Below, piece after piece: positions 1-11,890 of a stretch of 64,000 nucleotides of DNA. The DNA is taken from positions 8,548,479-8,612,478 of the forward strand of contig CM034109.1 of the NCBI GenBank assembly GCA_019914945.1, in the 5' to 3' direction. Below the pieces are notes generated by a model, which saw only the letters and a list, made by a program, of their open reading frames with translations, had not been told where the DNA came from and did not search any database. A program made the position numbers and the translations under genes. Positions within the stretch are counted from its first letter, which is position 1, and every line of letters begins with the position of its first letter. Origin of the DNA: Typha latifolia (Eukaryota; Streptophyta; Magnoliopsida; Poales; Typhaceae).

Positions 1-1489
1 TACCATTCTTTTAGCCGGAGGTTTTAGAGTATTTTGTATCGTAATAATACGTCATGATCTAATTTTTATTATTTAAAATATAACATATTTATCCAATTAT
101 CTTCGGTGGATGTAACACCGCTTTCATGCATTTTAATATTGGGAGGTCCACCATCAAGCCGCACTCATCAATGGTGTTCTGCGATCCTTCCAATCATTAC
201 ATCCTCTCAAACTTCATTCACTTTATACCCGACAAGACCAATTTGCACTATAAATACCATTAAAATATAGTCATATCTAAAATTACTTTTATCTCTTTTA
301 TATTTTCTTGTTAAATTTAACCGTAACTATTTTAATTATTTTACAGTATTATTTTAATTACTTTAGTATTATTCAGTTAAATTTAATAAAAGAACTACCA
401 TGTTAATTTTTAGTTATTACTCATCTTAGTTTATGTTTACAGTTCCACTCAATCTTTTTTTAAATATTAAAATTGTCTTGGCACCTAGATTAAAACTATC
501 TTTCAGCATTAAAATGCAAGGAGGATGTTATAACCTTACGAGATATAAAATACTAATATATTTTTCTACTAACTCCTACTTGAGGAAAAATATTAAAATT
601 TTGAAATATTAAACTATCTTAGAAAGAAATTTCTTTTTTTTTTATAAAAAATCTCATTTTGGGGCTTGACATATAAACTGAATCAGTCGTCCTTCATTAG
701 GTTCAATCTAGAAACAAAATTAATAATTGATGTTTTTTATCATTTAGGATAATGAACTAATAATGTGTACTTCCAAAATGAGTAGATAGAATGTAGAGAA
801 GTATGTGGGTTTATCTTTGCCACAAGGAAAGAATTGAGCAACAAATGGCTTTGTATCTACATTACGTGCAAAGTGAGCATGACAAGAAATCAACTATAAA
901 GTCCTTGCAAGAATTGGATTTTATATTTCATTATTTTCACTGGAAATGTCTTCGTTGTGAATTATTCCAAGAATTTTGTTACAATAAAATGAGCATTTCA
1001 GATATTATTATTTGTTCATAATTTCGCACAATAACGTTTAGCCAATACATAATTTTTTGCATAGCATATAGAGTTAGTAATTTTTTATATCCAAAAATTT
1101 GATACCCTTAATTAGTATCTTAAGAATCTATAGTTAGTAATTATCAAATTATAAAATATAACTACGAGAGATCCAAGAATTAAATTATGGAACCCAAAAC
1201 TGAATTTTACAGTTGTTTAAAGATGAACGGTAACAAAATTTGTTATTATATCTATTATATTTATAAATATTATCTTAGTACATCTCTATGCTCGTATATT
1301 TTTATTATTAATTAAATATATAGTTTTTGATACAATAGTCATACTTCAAATGTTAACTATTAATGTCGATAAAATAAAGATAACGTATGGGTATTTTCAA
1401 ACTTTCAATTGAAATGAAATGAATTCACCCTCACCCGTAGCCAGAAGCATGTTTCCAAAGGAGTGGGGTAGGGCCCATGGCATGAGGCA
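1..1489. other. AT-rich intergenic DNA, no gene seen
   Basis: The stretch is strongly AT-rich with poly-T and poly-A runs and no coding pattern that I can relate to a family. A short open frame near 803-1021 has no recognisable composition and no splice context, so I do not call it. Confidence 0.6.
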
Positions 1490-1870
1490 TCGCCAATTAT
1501 TGTAAAAGGGGGAGAGAGGGCAAGAAAGGAGGCAGGAAAGAGACGCTAGGAGACAAAAGGAAGGAAATCTGAGAAAGATCCGGGGCGGAGTGCGACGTGC
1601 ATGCGAGATGGAAGATCAAAATTGCAAGTTGGAGAGCGAGATCGAGATCGAGATCGAGAGCGAGAGCGAGAGCGAGAGCGGCCCCCCGAGAGGGACGTCT
1701 CGACTCCTCGCCTCGTGCCGGCGCCTCCATCCATCCCATCTGACGACCGAGAAGGCCCCGAAAGAGAAAGAGAAAGAGAAAGAGAGAGAGAGATCCAGGC
1801 AGAGCGACGCGCGGATCGATGAGACCGCCCCCCACTCACAAACCCGACGAGCAGCAGCACGCCTAAACTA
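1490..1870. repeat. GC/purine-rich island with GAGATC/GAGAGC hexamer repeat
   Basis: This island stands out from its AT-rich surroundings. It contains a hexamer tract at about 1635-1680 made of GAGATC and then GAGAGC units, and a second GAGAAA tract at about 1762-1792. A GGGCCCA motif lies just upstream at about 1471. The long open frames on both strands here are by-products of the repeats (runs of R/E or S/L dipeptides). It could be a residual promoter or 5' leader of a gene that is not present; I see no coding exon. Confidence 0.5.
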
Positions 1871-2719
1871 AAGTCATCCACCTAAATCAAACGGATTCTC
1901 TGCAAGTCAATTGTCGTTGTTAACCCAAATAAACAAACCCGGCTCCATGTAGAATCTAATTAGTTGTAGACGAGTCCATCTCGATGATAGCGTATTGGGT
2001 GGACAATAACACCAAAGCTCACTTTGTTTGTCAGTAGACATGATGATTTAAGCTCAGCTTGACACGACTCGAGTGGAAACAAAATGATTGTGCATCAATA
2101 TCGAGTTCAATTAGACACCCCCCCCCCCTAGCTACTTGGATCATCTAGGCGGGGGCAAGGAGGTAGGTCCAGCGAAAGTTTTGGACTATTTGGCAGTGAG
2201 ATGCAAGCTTGAATAATGCATGATCCACTGTAGTACGGGTGTACGGGGGAGGGGGTGGCAATGATCAAAGCTTAATAAAGGCTGCATCTTTTGTACAAAC
2301 CCCCAACAAAAAAATAAGATGAAAAAAATATTCAAGATTATCATTGCCAATTCGAGTTTCATTTAGAAAACATCCATTTGTTTTAAGATTATCATTTTAC
2401 ATTAGTAGATACTAATATCAAATTTTAAATAGTAAATTATTTTTACTCTAGTTAAAAATTCATTTATTCAAATTAAATATGAACCTAAAATTCTTGCTAG
2501 ATTTTCTCATCTCTTTTGTCACCCATCAATCTTTCATTATTTTACTTACATATGTATTGCATACTTACAAGTAAATATTACTATACAACTATTGCATATA
2601 TATATAGAGAGAGAATATATGTTACATACATGGATAATAGTAATACATAATCATTGTATCAATAGATAATGATAATAAATATTCATTGTATACATAAAAG
2701 AATGATAATATGCAGCCAG

Positions 2720-2750
<31 letters not shown>

Positions 2751-3960
2751 AATACTGATATAGTATTTAGACGTTGCTTTGTATATAAATAATATTAATA
2801 CATACATTACAAATATATTATAATGATACTATAATAGTTATTATACGGTGGTTTAGTCCATCACATCAAACAGTATTACACCACCATTTTAGATTATAAG
2901 TAAACATTACCCGTTTAAAATTAGATTAAGTAAAAACCTAGAGCACGTTTCTAGCTTTTAAAGGTATAATTTTAAGAATAAAAATCTATTCCTTAAATCT
3001 CAAGCAGCCTGGGCTTGCAGGCTGTCCACATGTTAGAATAAATGATTGCCAAACCGATCAAATTGTCCCATGAGCATTTACTTTCATATAATTACGAATA
3101 AAAAAACGTGCTAATGTTCATACTGGTCAATATAAGGTGCTCTCAAGTTCTCAAGCTGCAAGAACAAATTGGCATGCAGTTGCTACTACTCATGGGTTTA
3201 AGGTGGGTCCGGCCGGCATCGCATGCTCAGAGATCCTGCCACTTTGATCATCCGACCAAAAACTATTCAACCCCAACTATTTGCTGTTATTATCATTTAT
3301 ATCCTATCATATGAATATTTATTATTTGATCCCTCCACCTCATCCTTAGACAAAGTTAAAATTAACTATAACCTTAAAGATTAATGTAATAGTAGAAGGA
3401 AACTAGACCTTAAGATCAAATGATGGTTATTTAGACATTTTTCATTTTTTTAATTAATGAATTTTTTTTTTATCTCATAGGCAAAATATAAGGGTTAAAT
3501 AATAAATATTCATATAATAGGGCGTTTTTTTTACAAATTTTCCCAATTTTTTTTTTCCTAACAGTTAGCTGTTTGAATTGCCTACGTTGCTAGCTAGAGC
3601 TTGACATGTTATGGAGTAGTTATCAAGATAATGGAAAGAAGAAGGTATCTTCTATAAAGCTTGGCCTGCCAGTGCCCAGTGGTGCAAAAGGTTCTCGGGC
3701 AAAAGCTTCTTTTTTTTTTTCTTTTCTTTTCCTTTTCTTTTCTCAGTAGAGACATATAGACCTTTTGGGGAGTATAAAGATGCATGCAAAAAAAAAAAAC
3801 ATTCTGGATAAGCTTTTTCTTTCTTCTTTTGTTGATGAGGAATAACTTGTAGATAAACTTTGCCATTGCATTCCGAGAAGTTGGTTGAAACTGCAAAATG
3901 GAAGATGATACCAAAGTAGCCAAACCATGACAATTGGCATATGGGCTTGAAAATAATCTA
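1871..3960. other. AT-rich intergenic DNA with TA microsatellite
   Basis: No gene is visible. The stretch carries a C9 run near 2118, a (TA)14 microsatellite at 2720-2747, and several poly-T tracts. Pyrimidine and A runs near 3710-3800 produce spurious lysine-rich frames on the minus strand. Confidence 0.6.
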
Positions 3961-4260
3961 ATCGGCGTGGGCCGACCTAAGATGGGCCAATATTGGACGT
4001 CGCTAGACTCGGGCCCAATAGAGATTGATTTGAAGAGCTCATCGGACTGCTTGCATTCTCTGCATGATAGGAAGAGCTCCGAGTGTTGTCTCACCTTGCC
4101 CACCCGTAACCCATTAATACCCCCACAGTCTATCGCGATATTTGAGCGGGTGGGTCACGAAATGGGTCCAAGAATTGGGGCCAGGAAGGACATCGAACTA
4201 GGCCTTTTCCCGCCTCTTGATCTATAAATATATAAAGCGGTGGAGGCTTCTGCTACAATC
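3961..4260 (+). promoter_or_regulatory. Promoter of the At4g18490-like gene: site II motifs and TATA box
   Basis: Three TGGGCC/GGGCCCA (site II-type) motifs lie within about 50 bases at 3968-3973, 3983-3988 and 4011-4017. A TATA box (tataaatatataaa) follows at 4223-4236, so transcription should start near 4255-4265 in the CT-rich stretch. Site II elements are known from promoters of growth- and ribosome-linked plant genes. The leader must contain an intron, because a good acceptor (atgcag) sits at 5231-5236, 28 bases before the ATG; its donor cannot be fixed by eye. Confidence 0.55.
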
Positions 4261-5264
4261 CTCTCTCTCTCTCAAAACTCGACCTCGGCGCTTAGTACTC
4301 GGAGGAGGAAACCGAAGGCAAGATCTTCTCTCTCGCTCGATCGGTAGCAAAAAGGATCAAGAAACTACTGAAATTCATCGATTTCGTTTTCATTTGATTC
4401 ATTTTGAAATTGATCGATAATTTAATTTTTAGATCGTCTTCATACAGAGGTGCAACGTAGGTCTGTTGTACTTTCAATCTAGTTACGAATGTACCCATAG
4501 AAGATCTTGTGTAGAGCTCTCCGAGTACTAGCCCCTAGTCTAGAGCATAATCGAACTACTGTATCCTTGAATGCATTTGTATTGTTGCATTTAATTGCTA
4601 TTTTGTTTCTATTTGAGGATGGATTGATTAAGAAATCCCTGTATTTGCTTGATCTTCTCTCTCTATCTCTGATGTAGCTCATGATATGATTGGTCGTTTG
4701 CATTTTGATCTATCTTTCACGGGATTAGAGGATCTATATAACGATTACGTGGAGGATTCTTTATCTGATTGGGTTGCCACGGGCAACGTGCTTTCTTGTT
4801 AAGTAGAAGAGCTATTCCTTGCTTTTCCGATACATTATTTCTCTATCCTTAGACCGTAATCATTTCCTCCAAACACGGAAAAGAGCAAGCACGATTGTCT
4901 TCTATAGTTGGAAGAATTGATTTACAAACAACTAATAGGTAAGCTAATTACTTCTTCAGAGCTTATTAATAGTACAGAATCAATGGGAGCCGGTAAAGAG
5001 AAATTTGTCACATGATGCTAGTTTTTTCATTTAGATATGTATACAGAATATAGCTGCTCGTGGATATTGTGAATTTTCATAAATGGCTCAATGCAGTGTC
5101 AGGTGATTGTATTCTGAAGTATTATAGCTTTTTTATCCATCTGAACATTGCAATTAAGAAATTCCCTCTATTTTGTGAAATTCCAATTTTTGTGAAATGG
5201 TTTCTTGTCTGATATTTCTTTTTTGGGTCAATGCAGAGCAGAAACTGTTAATTTTGATTCATTA

Positions 5265-8200
5265 ATGGCAGAATCAGAAAAGGGACCTGTATCAAGTGCT
5301 AATGTAAAGAAAAAAAGTGCATCATTTGGTACGATTATTCTACAGAACAATTATTCTTTGACAAAAGTCGACCATCTTATGCTTGTAATTGCATGTAGTA
5401 TTGTAGCTATTGAAAATTCAGAAATCATGCTTTACTGGACATATTTATATAATCCCCTGTGTACTGATAGTTGGTCAAGGACTCAAAGTCATATTAAAAT
5501 TGGTCATATGGAGAGTAAGATTGTTGCTTAGTAATTTTCTGTCTGTTTGCATAATGCATTGAGATTCTTTTTCCCATTGAACAAGGTTAATTTCTGTATT
5601 ATCTATGTTAGTAAAACTGATATTTGCTTCCTACATTGAGTAGATGAAGATTTTGGGGAGGATTTTCTTATCCCGTGGAAATCATCGAAATTGGGAAAGG
5701 ATGCAATTGACTTTGATGTCGGAGCAGTTTCCAGAAATGGCAAAAAAATCTACTTCGACAAATTGTGAGTTGATATTCTCTGCAACAATTTTGATTTTCT
5801 ATAATGAACTCTGGATGGAAGAATATCACCTTCTTGCCAAAGAATCTTAACAATACCCCCTCAGGGATGACTTTGAGCTTGGTGGTGACTTTGACAAGAT
5901 ATCATCCTTTAAGATGGATATGTCTGATCTGGATTTGTCTAGCCCACTTAAGAAAACTGAGAAGCCTAATGAGACGTCATGCAAAGAACTTGTTCTAGGA
6001 AAGAAAGAACCAAGGAAAGAGAACTTCTCCTTTACATTTGATTTTAACGAGTAAGTTTATTACCTCAATACTCTTTTCATTCTTCGAGCAATGTACTGAT
6101 ACTTTTGATTGAACTGTGAGAAAATCATAAACAATTCTACTGAAATCCAGTATGAGAAAATTTTGCTGCTATTTTTTCTGAGGCTGATGGCTTGTAGCGA
6201 ACAGTCCCTTATGAAAGAAACTGAAAGCAACCTTTGCTTTGGTATTTAAGTTAAGTAGTTATGGCGAAGAGCCTCAAAGTTGTTAACAGCTTTATTTTGT
6301 GTTCATTAAGGTTGAGTATGTTTGGCCTTGATCCAAAGCTGGTAACTAAAGAAAATGAGGTCAGTAAACCCATGGATGATGTCAGGACTGGTGGTTCTGT
6401 TAAGCATGATAAGGATCTTTTATCAAGAAGTAATTCAGTCATTAAAATTGATATAGTTGAAAGTGACCAAATGCATACATTACCAAAGAAAGCAAGTATG
6501 GACACTTCAAGACCTACACATTTGATTGAGCAAGATACTGTAAGGAGTGATGACCCTTCGACTTCTTCCAATCTGAGCTGTGATGATATGTGTCGTGAAG
6601 CACATATATCTCCTGACAGACATACTCCTATGACAGAAGAAAATGCAGAAGATAAAAGGTTTAGTGAAATGCATGGAAAGACAGCAGATGATTCACTCCC
6701 TGCAAGGCAATTTTCTGAAAAAACTGCTCAAGACTTTTCTCTGTTATCCGTATCTTGTGATGATTTAGTACAGCCAACACTTCCAAATATGCACAAAGTG
6801 GTTTCTACATCAGAACCTGGTAAGGCTAATTTAGGCAGGGAACAAGATAATTGCATGCGATCAATTGCTAGTTCGCAATCCAGGAACTCCAGCCCTGTAA
6901 ATTCATATCATTCAAGAGGTTGGCAGTCAGCGTACAAATCAGAATCAGCAAGTATCAGTAATGAATTTCAGAAAGATGAAAGGAACAAGAGACAGATTGG
7001 TAGAAGTGGTTCCCTTGAATCAACTGAACATAGAGAAGATCTTGCAAACACTTCAGCTAGAGAATTCTCACACGGAATTTCTCGTGGAACCAAGAATGAA
7101 GGAGAGAAGCAAAATTCAAACCCAAAACTTCTTCCATCGCCACTGCACAGGTTAGTTATCAAGGGAAACTCTAGGGTACTAAGAAATGGTTTTCCTATTC
7201 AGTGGATTCGTCTTATTATTTTTTATTTTTTTAACATGAGTTGATTTTTTTAAACATTAAAACATTATGTTGGGCTTTTGTTGTTTCTGTGACGCAAATG
7301 CTTGTGAATCACAAACCTGCTAATTCGCAAATTGTAATTGTTTTTTTGAATCCTTTGTTGCTATTTCTCTGGGGCCTTCCTTTTTTGTTTTGTTTAGAGA
7401 GCTATAAAGTAGTATATGTTCCCACAATGTTTTCCTAACTTCAGTTTATAATGCTTTATCCAGAGATTTTGTCCAGGTTAAGTCCAAACATCCCTAATGT
7501 CAAATCCTCTTGGTATATCGGTAAATAAAATAACCTCAACCAAATCCATCATTAACTTCAAAGCAACTCTGTGGATGGATCTGAATTCTACAGTTAGGAA
7601 AAAGTAATTGACTTATATAGTGATTAATTAAAGCTGCATCAGTAGTTTTATCTTGTTGACTTGCCTTCTGTTACCCAGGGAAGCTAGGCAAAGTGATGAG
7701 CAAGCTGAAAATAAAAACAAGGGTTTGTTGATGTCAATTAACAAACCTGCAAAACAAGGGGCACCAGATGTTATCAGAACTGAAAGAACTGAAAGCAAGA
7801 ATCTTAGCTCTAGGTAAGTTGGCTAATTATCTGGCCGTTAATTTATCTGGTTGCAAATTTAAGGTTTGAATCAACTGGCAATTTAGTCTTTAGCCTGAGG
7901 TTTTTTTTTATCCATGTCAAAGTAACTTATCCCTCAACTTAGAAAGTTTTTACAGTACAAATAGTACATCTCTTGACATGTTAAACTTAATGAACTATAG
8001 ACTTACCTCTTATTTATATTATCAATTGGAGTGAAATCAAAGTGGAAGTTGATGCTTATGTGATACACAATTTGATCGTTTGTTGTATTGATTATATTAT
8101 AAGATCTTGACATTTTCTTTCTTCCATGATCTCTTATATGTGTAATTTGTCATCCCATCATTTTTTTCAAGCTTTCATATATTTTTCATTTTACCTTGCT

Positions 8201-11200
8201 TTAAAATAAATTCATCTCTTTGTTCTCCTTTATTTAGTTAAATTTACTTCCTTATACAACTTAAAACTCAATCAACAAAGACATCACTTGGAGAATACCA
8301 GTGAGTCGAGTTTAAATTTCATATATTAATATGTAGTTTCTCGTTTAATGGTCATAATATCTATCATGTTTTGCATTGCACTTTGGCCTTGCAGTTTCCA
8401 TCTTCAGTTGTCGAACTTGGTCGGGCCAACTATCACAAGTAGCACAAATAGGAATCTCACGCATAACATTATCCCAAACCGTAAATTTATGAAAAGTTCC
8501 AGGAGTGTTTCTTCTGAACTGCAAGGTACTTCTCCTAAAGATGGAAAACAAGCACTTCTTTCTAGCTTGGCAGCCTTAAGGTAGGGTATATGCATCATTA
8601 TTCCTCCAAATAATTTACATTGCAAGATTGATATTAAGTAAAATAGTTTGTGAATAATATATTTTCTCATTGGAGGGTAAGAAAATTGAATGGCAACAAC
8701 TCAAGTTCTGGTGTGCAGCAAGGAACAAAACCGAAAGAAGTACTAGAGGGAAACAAAGGAGCCCCTCTAAGAATGATATCTGGTGTGACCAACTCTGCTA
8801 TCAAAAAGAATGCATTGTTAAGCCCACCTTTGAAGCGAAAGACTGTTGAGGTCATCAGTATTTTGCATTCTTTTTATTATTAAAACCATATCAGAACACT
8901 GGAAAATATCTGTACTTTTATTTTCACTATTGAAGCAATATCGGGATACTACAATGTAAATATAATTTCATAAGGTTTGAATCTTGATTTTTTCCTTTTT
9001 TGGCTTGCACTAGATAGAGAAAAAACAAAGAAGAAGGTTCCCATATAGCTGACCTTAGATAGTTAGGACTTGGGAGTAAGGCAGGAAGGTTTGATGGTGG
9101 TTGTATTATTTCTTGCTTTACTGTCTTTTCTCTGTTTGAAGCATCCTAGATAAGAAAGTTTTTGGTCCTTAAAGGTGTGTATGAGTGCACAAAATGGGAC
9201 TTCCGATCCTACAATTTTTTTATCTTTTAGCAAATAAATGATCAACAGAGTGTGGAGGGAAGAATTTTGGAGCGTGGGGGAGAAATAAAGTTGCCAATTA
9301 GGTTATTCTGCAGGCTGTCTCCTGTGTCTTCTATCTATTCTTGGGATATTGTAGTGTATCATAAGTGACAAGTTTTATTCTTGTTAGTTTGCCTTCCAGG
9401 TCATTAAATTATTAAACCACACTATGGTCATTTGCTTGATAATCTGTTCCTTTTATTGTAAGCCAAATATAGAAGCTTTGTGATAGTAATCTTTTCCTTA
9501 CTTTCTTATGTCCATATCAGAGACTGACATGCTTATTTAAGCAATTTCTAGAATAGTATTAAGGAGTGGGAGTTTTGTTGTGATAATTATTTGCCTATTT
9601 TGATGTACTTGTTTGCCATTTCAGTACCTTGGGATAAGTTGTGCAATTCTCTTCTGAGGCATTCTGATATTTGAAATCAATATTTGTAGTATTGGTACAA
9701 TCTTGTACATATTGCAGCAAGACTGATAGGCTTCCTGTGCAAATTTATTAGTGGTGTACCGTATTTGTTAAATCAATTTATCTTTTTCAGGACTCGGTTC
9801 CAGAGTCAGATGCTCTTAACCCGATGAAGTTTATCATGAAGTGTCCTACTAAAAGAAGGTTGTCTTGTTTTGTCAAATATATAGGAGAAGGAGAATAATG
9901 GTATTCCGTTTTGACTTTTGACAGATTTACTGTAATATTATGCAGAATGTCACCAGAAATTGCCACAAGGTCTACCAATGAAATGGTATCACTCAATATT
10001 ATAAAAGACACCTTCATTGCAAATTATGCTTTTCTTTCCCTCTCTTTGTTCGTAACACTATATTCTTTAGTTTATTGAAAGGAGAGACAGTTGGCATCTC
10101 CCCGGACTGGGACAGGAACAGCCTTTGGGCTTTCCTGTTTACACATATGGTTAAGGCTACCCACTTTGGTGGATCTTTACTGCAAATTATGCTTCTTAAA
10201 ATGGAAATGTTATACCGGTCGATTCCTATTGCTGCATCTAACTTGTTTTGCCTCCTGTTTAGGTTCTGGGCGGTGAAACTGCAGAAGCTTTTGATATAAT
10301 TCCCTTCAATAGCTCACATGAAAATGGAAGCTTATTGGACTTTGAAGTGCCAATACTTGTAGAAAATGATGAAAATGTGGAAAAAGCTGAAGCTTGCACG
10401 AGAGAGCTTGATGAGGTGAGTACATTCATACTTCACAAATCATATTGGTTAGCTGTTTCAGTACTCGTGGAGGAATATCCTCAAATCCAGTACAACTAAC
10501 GGCAATATGATCTATTGATCTAATAGCTCTTGTTTTGTCATTGGATAAGCGAAAGAGGTTAATTCGTGACATATGAGATCTAGAGAATTATTTTCTTGAG
10601 TACTGATTAGGATATTCAGCTACATTATTCAAACGTACTTGTCAACAAATTTTCCTAGATGTTAGCACCATTGAGTATAAAATTACAATGCTTCTTATTT
10701 GAATACCTCACTTAGGCTCACTATACAACGGAAAAGAACAATTTACACGGTCTCCTAGTTTTCTGTGCTTATTATTATTATTATTTTTGGTTATCTACAA
10801 TGATTTTCTTTTCCCCTTTAGTAGCAGAGGTGGTCTAACTTCTAAGACCTGTCTGTATGAGATTTAGGACTCCCATCAATGGATTTCTCTGTAGTCAGAT
10901 TTCTGTAACCCTCACTGCAATATCTCCATGCTCCTTGGGTTTCATATCTGTGGTGCACGTCTAGGAGGAATCAACAATATTTATGTTTCTGTACCTATTC
11001 TAGTAGGTCTGGCCTATTGGGCTATAGAAAAAAATAAAGATTTAGAAACTCGTATTTTATATTAGTTGAACTCATTACTATGAGATATTATTTCATCATA
11101 ATTCTTGACATTTTTTTTGTTTCTTAATATGGTTGGTTATATTTAATTGATTAAATTCCATGTTTGATTTTAGGAGAATTTGTTAAGATTCTTTCAGTAA

Positions 11201-11890
11201 GAAAATAATGCTTCAAGTTGTCTCCTCTTATTCGACTGATAACCGTAGGTTGTGCTCTCAGCTTTGGCTTATTTAAAAAATAGAACCTCAGAGTGACAAT
11301 GTTATTGGCCAGAAATATGTGGAGGAAAAAATGCATAATGATTAGTTGGGACTACAAAGATTTACTTATTTTTGTTGTTGCAAAATGAATATGGATTACT
11401 CGGTGTTCAGAAAGAATTAGATAGCAAAAAGCACAAGTATTTAGATATTTGTATTGTGAAATCTGTGAATCCTGCGATCACTTGCTTGCACCTGCACCTG
11501 CATGCACAATCATAGGTGATAAAATTTAGTGACCAGTTGTAAGTGGCAAAAAAGTTATGGATCATCAAATCTCTTCTTTTAATACTATCAACTCATAGTT
11601 CTCAAAGGACACTAAGATTGTAATCAGTCTAGTTTTTCCAGATATGCAGCATGCTGAAAAAGAAAAATGAAGAAGCTAAAGAATTACTTGTTCGTGCTAT
11701 GGTGAACAACAACGCGCTGTTGATGCTGAATCATCCCATGTTTGAAGAGAAGATATCCTTTAAAATTTTGGCTGCACTTGAGCATTACGATTTTCTGGAT
11801 AGAGATTAAACTTGTGAAATCCTTGACCAACATAACATCGGGGTTCTTCAGAGGTTTGCTACCACCCTGCGCTCCAAGTATTTCATCTGA
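5265..11890 (+). CDS. Uncharacterised nuclear-type protein, At4g18490-like; 12 exons
   Basis: Exons: 5265-5328, 5644-5764, 5865-6050, 6311-7150, 7679-7813, 8395-8580, 8676-8850, 9791-9858, 9946-9985, 10263-10415, 11642-11752 and 11837-11890. They join in frame to 710 residues. The N-terminus has the family-like [12 protein letters not shown] and [15 protein letters not shown] segments (acidic, aromatic-punctuated repeats). The middle is Ser/Asn-rich and probably disordered, encoded mainly by the 840-base exon 4. The C-terminus is a charged helix ([20 protein letters not shown]) followed by [11 protein letters not shown]. No enzyme domain is visible and the function is unknown. All introns but the last are GT-AG. 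The last, 11753-11836, starts ATATCCTTT and has the branch-like TCCTTGAC at 11820-11827 and an AC end, as in U12 introns; splicing gives the ending [17 protein letters not shown]. Reading through instead would end at 11809. Family naming rests on remembered similarity. Confidence 0.8.

Noticed and set aside
1497..1881. Overlapping long open frames on both strands
   Set aside because: They are produced by the GAGATC/GAGAGC and GAGAAA repeats and lack stops for compositional reasons.
11753..11809. Read-through ending of the At4g18490-like gene (stop at 11807-11809)
   Set aside because: The donor, branch site, spacing and frame of the U12 intron all fit together and give a more family-like tail; kept only as an alternative.
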